DNA of 10,161 nt from Bacteriovoracaceae bacterium (GTDB taxonomy: Bacteria; Bdellovibrionota; UBA1018), in the NCBI GenBank assembly GCA_947500275.1, contig CANMSW010000061.1, positions 1 through 10,161 on the forward strand, written 5' to 3'. Of this stretch, positions 6,279 through 10,161 are shown piece after piece. The notes beneath the pieces were generated by a model. It made no database searches. It was not told where the DNA came from and saw only the letters and a list, made by a program, of their open reading frames with translations. Within the stretch, counting starts at the first letter, position 1, and each line of letters starts with the position of its first letter. The position numbers were made by a program, and so were the translations under genes.

Positions 6279-7489
6279 AAAGGATTCCCGCCGTTAATCG
6301 CAAACGAAGATGTCGCACCGACGCGAGAAAAGAGGTCATCACGACTATGGCGGTGCATACAATAAAGACGCTCAGGAATCCCTCCATGTTGGTCGATCGC
6401 GTTTAAGACACCAGTAGTGGTTCCTGCAGCATCTCGCGTGAGTTCCGAATGCGAGAATTCAATGCCCCCCTCAGCGTGATACGAGCTGTTTCCGCTACAG
6501 ATACTCAAAAAAGGCCCCATCGTGATTTCATGAACAATCCCGCCTGAGTACTTTAAGCCACTGGAGAATTTGTCCGAGCTCGCACCAAATGCCCCCACTT
6601 GAGCAGTCGTCCCGCTCATCCCGCATGAGGCCTGGCAGGTCGTTTGCCGGTCGGCATCGGTCCCCCGAGTCTGCCAGAAACAGTTGGCATAACACGAAAG
6701 ACCGTTCCCCACTCCCGCCGTAGTATCGCTCATCCCGCATGAGGCCTGGCAGGTCGATTGCCGGTAGGCAGGAGTTCCCCCAGTCTGCCAGTAACAGTTG
6801 GCGTAACACGAAAGATTCATTTGATTCGTTCCGTAGCCTCCTGGAACTTTTAGATCAGTGACCCCAGCCGGGTGATTCGACGGCAGGCCATCAAACTTGG
6901 CAGCGCGAGTGGTAAATTGATTTTCTGTGTACGAGCCATAATAATGGGCGGCGGAAAGAACGCCCCCCATGACCATGGACTCTTGAAGGGTAACGACACT
7001 GCCCGAGGCAATCACACTTCCTGGCTGCGAAGAAGTGCTGTCTTCGACATAGATTCGGCCACTGCAATGGACATTTCGAATCCCCCCCACAGGAGCAGTC
7101 GAGATTCGTTTAAGAATGGTGCAATACCCATTGGGCGGAATCGCACTGCCAATACAGGACGAGGCAGTTCCGAGTGACGTTGCAGTGGGAGTCACCCGAA
7201 TCTGTTCATTGGGATCGGTGACCTCGACCAACGAAGACGAGATACTTCCTCCCGATAGGGTTGTATTGATGAAACTCACTTTCGAAATTTTTTGGTCCGT
7301 ATTCCCAATATTCACAACGGTCAGCGTGCAGTAAGCAATTCGCGCTTGATCGGAGAACCCGCTGCTTAAGTAAGGTATATTTGAAGTGCCCGAGAAAATG
7401 ACAGACCGCGAGGCGGCGTGAGCATTGAGCCCGCCCAACGTTGGGGCCGCGATGAACGCAAAGCCAATGACCGAAAGAGTCCTCAACAT
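6275..7489 (-). CDS. Exported protein with two tandem twin-CX3C repeats, 404 aa
   Basis: The start at 7489 gives a textbook signal peptide (MLRTLSVIGFAFIAA, cleavage after NAHA, about residue 25). A GGAGG (7503-7499) supports it. GTG at 7492 is equally possible and closer to that site. An in-frame ATG at 7624 would add 45 residues ahead of the signal peptide and is less likely. Residues 26-165 form a Ser/Thr-rich, beta-type domain with four cysteines. Residues 226-301 hold two 38-residue repeats, each C-X3-C-X14-C-X3-C (CYANC ... CQASC), with eight conserved cysteines. The C-terminus (about 375-404) has CMHRHSRDDLFSRVGATSSF, His-rich then beta-like, and ends NGGNPF. Role unknown; a secreted, disulfide-stabilised surface or matrix protein is likely. 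It is the middle gene of a coupled unit: its start overlaps the stop of the gene before and its TGA overlaps the start of the next. Confidence 0.7.
   Translation of the reverse strand: MLRTLSVIGFAFIAAPTLGGLNAHAASRSVIFSGTSNIPYLSSGFSDQARIAYCTLTVVNIGNTDQKISKVSFINTTLSGGSISSSLVEVTDPNEQIRVTPTATSLGTASSCIGSAIPPNGYCTILKRISTAPVGGIRNVHCSGRIYVEDSTSSQPGSVIASGSVVTLQESMVMGGVLSAAHYYGSYTENQFTTRAAKFDGLPSNHPAGVTDLKVPGGYGTNQMNLSCYANCYWQTGGTPAYRQSTCQASCGMSDTTAGVGNGLSCYANCFWQTRGTDADRQTTCQASCGMSGTTAQVGAFGASSDKFSSGLKYSGGIVHEITMGPFLSICSGNSSYHAEGGIEFSHSELTRDAAGTTTGVLNAIDQHGGIPERLYCMHRHSRDDLFSRVGATSSFAINGGNPF
6587..6814 (-). repeat. Tandem 114-bp coding repeat (two 38-codon units)
   Basis: Units lie at 6814-6701 and 6700-6587. 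The conserved cores, 6727-6814 and 6613-6700, differ at about nine of 88 bases and the offset is exactly 114. Both units encode the twin CX3C motif. DNA similarity this high suggests recent duplication or gene conversion. Confidence 0.85.
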
Positions 7490-7503
7490 CACTGTATTCC
7501 TCC
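7489..7503 (-). promoter_or_regulatory. Ribosome binding site and overlapping stop/start
   Basis: GGAGG at 7503-7499 lies inside the end of the upstream gene. The stop TGA (7491-7489) shares one base with ATG (7489-7487), and four bases (GTGA) with the alternative start GTG at 7492. Spacing from GGAGG is six bases to GTG and nine to ATG. The layout indicates coupled translation. Confidence 0.65.
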
Positions 7504-7860
7504 AGCCGTGATCTGTTTGCTCGCACACTTCAATTCCGTTCCGATTGAACAGACGGTCGATCGTGTCCAACTTGAGCCCGAGTTTTTGACCACGCCGGTC
7601 TCGCAATTCGAGATCGCTCGGCACTTATTCGTTCGTCCTGTGGTATTGTTCCAGCGTTCCAGAACGGTTCCAGGCGGACAAAGGCCCGTGGTGGAATCCG
7701 GCTCTGAAATGCTGACGGCGGAGCCAACCGTCCACCCTGAGTTTTGAAGAGTCGTGCAATCGCACGAGACACTTAAACCAAGCGCTAAGACACCAAGAAT
7801 GCCCGTCAATACGGATCTCGGACTCAGATCACGCGTTCTCGAACTACTGAAATCAGTCAT
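7489..7860 (-). CDS. Small Cys-rich exported protein, 123 aa
   Basis: After a charged N-region (MTDFSSSRTRDLSPR) comes a hydrophobic stretch SVLTGILGVLALGLSVSC (16-33). It may be a lipoprotein signal with Cys33, but Ser at -3 is a poor lipobox, so ordinary signal cleavage is also possible. The mature part holds seven cysteines (33, 35, 61, 80, 86, 104, 112). It includes GLCPPGT (59-65), a motif common in EGF- or TNFR-like Cys-rich repeats, and a weak internal repetition (LQNSGW near 38 and VKNSGSSW near 91). No function is assignable. G-rich sequence (GGGGGG) just ahead of the ATG at 7860 can serve as binding site. This is the first gene of the three-gene unit, with a possible promoter at 7916-7888. 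Confidence 0.65.
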   Translation of the reverse strand: MTDFSSSRTRDLSPRSVLTGILGVLALGLSVSCDCTTLQNSGWTVGSAVSISEPDSTTGLCPPGTVLERWNNTTGRTNKCRAISNCETGVVKNSGSSWTRSTVCSIGTELKCASKQITAGGIQ

Positions 7861-7887
7861 GGTTGTCCCCCCGGCCCCTGTGCTCTA

Positions 7888-7916
7888 AGGTTAAGACTTA
7901 GGGGACGAAGGTGCAA
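7888..7916 (-). promoter_or_regulatory. Candidate promoter for the three-gene unit
   Basis: On the minus strand TTGCAC (7916-7911) and TAACCT (7893-7888) are separated by 17 bases, with a short leader to the ATG at 7860. Each box matches the sigma70 consensus at about half its positions, so the support is mainly spacing and position. Confidence 0.25.
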
Positions 7917-8048
7917 GGGGCGTGTGCGGAGTAGATGGGTCCGTTTTGACCTACTGGATAGCCACGTTTTGAGACTCAGCGTTCGCCTAGATGGGTAGGT
8001 CGACGAAACTCGCCTCATCTCACTATCTGAGACCCCCTAAAGCAGAGT

Positions 8049-8075
8049 TTGACCCAGTCGTACTAGGGATATATC
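8049..8075 (+). promoter_or_regulatory. Candidate promoter for the phosphatase-family gene
   Basis: TTGACC (8049-8054) is a five-of-six match to the -35 box and TATATC (8070-8075) a four-of-six match to the -10 box. The spacer is 15 bases, shorter than usual. It lies 36 bases upstream of the ATG at 8112. Confidence 0.35.
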
Positions 8076-8111
8076 TCGCGATCTTTAAACCTTACCGACT
8101 GGAATAACCCC

Positions 8112-9959
8112 ATGCTCAAACTCTTCTGGCGTTCTTTGGTGCTTTTTATGGCCGCAAGTAACCTCGTTGCGGGAGCTTGGGCGCATTCCGAGACGCGGGT
8201 CATCGATCCGGCCCGACTCCCGAAGCGCCTGATATTAGCCTTGGATGGAGTGGGCTACGATACCGTCCGCGAACTCCAGGAGTCGCCGGTTGGCTGTTTA
8301 AAAGGCCTGAACCCGGCAGTTCGGAACATTTCCACGTTTCCGTCCCTCAGCGATATTGCCTGGCAGGATATCACGCAAGTCGGCCCGACCGAGGGCTACC
8401 AGCGTTTCCATTTCTCAGTAGGATACAACAAAATCATCGGCGGAGGCGCTACTGCGGAACTCTCCAATACTCAAGAATACGAACGCCGAATGCACGTCAT
8501 CCTCCTCGACCACAAGGACCATCGCCAAGGGTACCTTGCGCCCTTGAAGCTCGCTGAACGCGAACTTCATGCAATCCGGGAGCGTTTCCTTTCCGAACAG
8601 AACCTCTCAACTCTCTACGCTTACATGCTCTCGACCGACACCCTCCAACACACTCACGGTGATATTAATCCCCTGCTCTGCAAGATTTCGTATACCATCG
8701 ACGGAATCGTCTCGGACTACCGGAAGCTCACCGGAAGAGCGCCCGAGATCGCCTTAGTCTCGGACCACGGTAACAATCACCACGAGCACGGGAAATTGAT
8801 CGATGTCCGCAGAAGACTCCGGAAGGCCGGATTCAGCGTGGCCAAGCACCTCAAGTCCGACCGCGACGTGGCCTTCACCACTTCGGGAATTCTCAACTCC
8901 ATGTCGGTCTTTGCGCGGCCAAATTCCCTGCGCGAGATCGGGAACGTGATCCTCGGAACCGAAGGAGTCGATTTGACTACTCTGGTCACTCCGGAAGATC
9001 CCGAAACTATCGAAATCCGCAGCCCAACCGAAGGCGTCGCCTTACTTCGCAAAGCGAAGAATCGAAACGCCTTCTCGTATACCACCCTCCAGGGCGATCC
9101 CCTCTTCTACGAGGATGCTATCGCCCGTCTGAAAGCGGAAGGTGCGCTCGACCCCAATGGTTTTGCAGATGCGGACACCTGGCTGCGGGCCACATCCGAG
9201 CTCAAGTACCCGGCCGCGCTCGAGCGCATCTGGCGCGGACACCACGTCATCACTCTGAATCCCGCGCCCCTACTGGTCTCTCTCAAGTACGGATATGAAA
9301 TCACCTACGGGATCCTCAAACTCATGAGCTCCGTCGTTCCGCGCGGCGGCACTCACGGAGCGCTTTCGGCTGACAGCTCGAACGGCGTTTTCCTGTCCAA
9401 CTTCATAGTGGGTGCTCAGGATACCACCACCAACCGCGTGGGTTCGTGGTTGGGATTCAAGGACATGAAGAACTGGCAGGCAGAAACCTCGGGCGGACAG
9501 CTGATTTCGAAAGATTATATCAACCGTTATGGCTATTCCGAACAGGCTTCAGAAGACTTGAGACAAGAGCCCTATTCTGTTCTCAATCTTCCGCTCGCGC
9601 CTTCGCTTGAAACCAATCCGGTCCTGGTGAACCTTTGGGACCCGGACGCCGCAACCTGGAAGGCGTTGGGCATAGAGACTCGCTTCGATTTTGAAATCAC
9701 CTCGAAAACCGGGCTTTTCAAAACGACGACAAGTTCCCGTTCCTTCACGACTGGAGAAATGGAAGTGTCTCGCGATCGTCGCGAATTCCGGATTTCACTC
9801 GCTACCCTTTCGGGCGACACCCCTCTTCAGCCCGGAAACCACCGCCTCCGAGTCTACCTCAACCGCGGGGATGCTAAATCCGGCCTGGCACTCTTCAGTA
9901 AGCCGTTTTACGAGGCCCAGTTCACCGTGGATATCGATGGCAGTGTGGTCATCTGGTGA
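8112..9959 (+). CDS. Exported alkaline-phosphatase superfamily enzyme (nucleotide pyrophosphatase/phosphodiesterase-like)
   Basis: The 615-residue protein has a signal peptide (residues 1-24, cleavage near GAWA-HS) and the metal-binding pattern of the alkaline phosphatase superfamily. Asp45 is in LALDGVGYD, followed by the nucleophile region STFPSLSDIAW (74-84), with Ser80 (35 residues after Asp45) or Ser78 as probable nucleophile. Asp176 and His180 are in STDTLQH, Asp218 and His219 in LVSDHGNNH, and His415 in GGTHGALSAD. The spacings resemble nucleotide pyrophosphatase/phosphodiesterases, which usually use Thr as nucleophile. Two zinc ions are expected. Residues about 490-615 form a beta-rich tail unlike the core, perhaps an Ig-like or binding domain. 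It is probably periplasmic or secreted, cleaving a phosphate ester or diester. The ATG at 8112 has only a weak GGA upstream. The gene is divergent from the three-gene unit with 251 bases between and is not in an operon. Confidence 0.82.
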   Translation: MLKLFWRSLVLFMAASNLVAGAWAHSETRVIDPARLPKRLILALDGVGYDTVRELQESPVGCLKGLNPAVRNISTFPSLSDIAWQDITQVGPTEGYQRFHFSVGYNKIIGGGATAELSNTQEYERRMHVILLDHKDHRQGYLAPLKLAERELHAIRERFLSEQNLSTLYAYMLSTDTLQHTHGDINPLLCKISYTIDGIVSDYRKLTGRAPEIALVSDHGNNHHEHGKLIDVRRRLRKAGFSVAKHLKSDRDVAFTTSGILNSMSVFARPNSLREIGNVILGTEGVDLTTLVTPEDPETIEIRSPTEGVALLRKAKNRNAFSYTTLQGDPLFYEDAIARLKAEGALDPNGFADADTWLRATSELKYPAALERIWRGHHVITLNPAPLLVSLKYGYEITYGILKLMSSVVPRGGTHGALSADSSNGVFLSNFIVGAQDTTTNRVGSWLGFKDMKNWQAETSGGQLISKDYINRYGYSEQASEDLRQEPYSVLNLPLAPSLETNPVLVNLWDPDAATWKALGIETRFDFEITSKTGLFKTTTSSRSFTTGEMEVSRDRREFRISLATLSGDTPLQPGNHRLRVYLNRGDAKSGLALFSKPFYEAQFTVDIDGSVVIW

Positions 9960-9978
9960 GCACTGCCCACCCCTCAGC

Positions 9979-10016
9979 CCGGGGGCCCGGCAACCAGTTT
10001 GCCTAGGGCCTATGGC
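9979..10016 (+). terminator. GC-rich hairpins after the phosphatase-family gene
   Basis: CCGGG (9979-9983) with CCCGG (9986-9990) is followed by GCCTAGG (10001-10007) facing CCTATGGC (10009-10016), with a bulged T. They lie 20-57 bases after the stop codon. No T-run follows, so intrinsic termination is only possible, not shown. Confidence 0.25.
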
Positions 10017-10070
10017 AGGGGGGTTTGCAGGGTTCGGGGCCCAGACGGAAGCGATCCCTGGGGTAAAAAG

Positions 10071-10110
10071 TGTCACCCATGTCCCCCTACAAAACTGTTA
10101 CCTATGTCCC
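10071..10110. repeat. Two near-identical 15-mers, 25 bp apart
   Basis: TGTCACCCATGTCCC (10071-10085) and TGTTACCTATGTCCC (10096-10110) differ at two positions. GTTACCCAT also occurs at 122-130. Motifs of this form are common near transposase ends, so the right edge may adjoin an insertion-sequence end lying outside the window. Confidence 0.55.
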
Positions 10111-10121
10111 TGCTTGCACAA

Positions 10122-10161
10122 GCTCCGTCCCCGTGTGCTCCGTCCCCGTGTGCTCCGTCCC
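10122..10161. repeat. Tandem 15-bp repeat GCTCCGTCCCCGTGT reaching the window edge
   Basis: Two full units (10122-10136, 10137-10151) and a partial third (10152-10161) are perfect. The array probably continues beyond the window. It shares the GCTCCGTCCCC core with the repeats at 90-189. Confidence 0.85.

Noticed and set aside
7490..7624. N-terminal extension of the 404-aa protein to an ATG at 7624
   Set aside because: It would place 45 mostly polar residues ahead of a clear signal peptide and overlap the coding end of the upstream Cys-rich gene, while GGAGG supports the later start.

Overview
The window looks like a chromosomal stretch of a GC-rich, densely coding Gram-negative bacterium. 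Many of its products are exported: five of the nine genes begin with a signal-peptide-like or lipoprotein-like segment. Repeats built on the motif TGCTCCGTCCCC lie at both edges. That, plus the scramblase-like protein and the orphan secreted Cys-rich proteins, would fit a member of the old 'Deltaproteobacteria' such as the Bdellovibrionota. This placement is an inference from style and content; no rRNA or other marker gene is present.

Layout: (1) Bases 1-317 hold no convincing gene but a dense cluster of short direct, tandem and inverted repeats. (2) 318-755 (+) encodes an unrecognised 145-residue protein behind a strong ribosome binding site. It converges, with a 6-base gap, on 762-1595 (-), an exported phytochelatin-synthase-like cysteine peptidase. 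(3) 1686-2894 (+) is a Major Facilitator Superfamily transporter, divergent from the peptidase gene and convergent with 2910-3563 (-), a scramblase/LURP1-like protein. (4) 3564-3925 is a leader region rich in GGATT-type palindromes. It precedes 3926-4351 (+), a SnoaL-like NTF2-fold protein.

(5) 4475-5389 (-) is a probable lipoprotein with an HEXXH zinc-binding motif and a Cys-rich C-terminal half. (6) 7860 down to 5547 (-) is a compact three-gene unit with overlapping stop and start codons at both junctions. It encodes a small Cys-rich exported protein, a 404-residue exported protein with two tandem 38-residue twin-CX3C repeats, and a lipoprotein-like protein whose gene carries a run of nine G. 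(7) 8112-9959 (+) is an exported alkaline-phosphatase/nucleotide-pyrophosphatase superfamily enzyme with a beta-rich tail. (8) 9960-10161 is noncoding, with GC-rich hairpins, two near-identical 15-mers and a tandem 15-base repeat running off the window end.

The genes do not form one recognisable pathway. The most coherent unit is the three-gene operon of secreted proteins (7860-5547), possibly working with the neighbouring HEXXH lipoprotein at the cell envelope. The most distinctive signals are the twin-CX3C tandem repeat, the poly-G tract (a possible phase-variation site) and the shared repeat family bracketing the block. All functional calls rest on motifs and overall resemblance; no database search was run.
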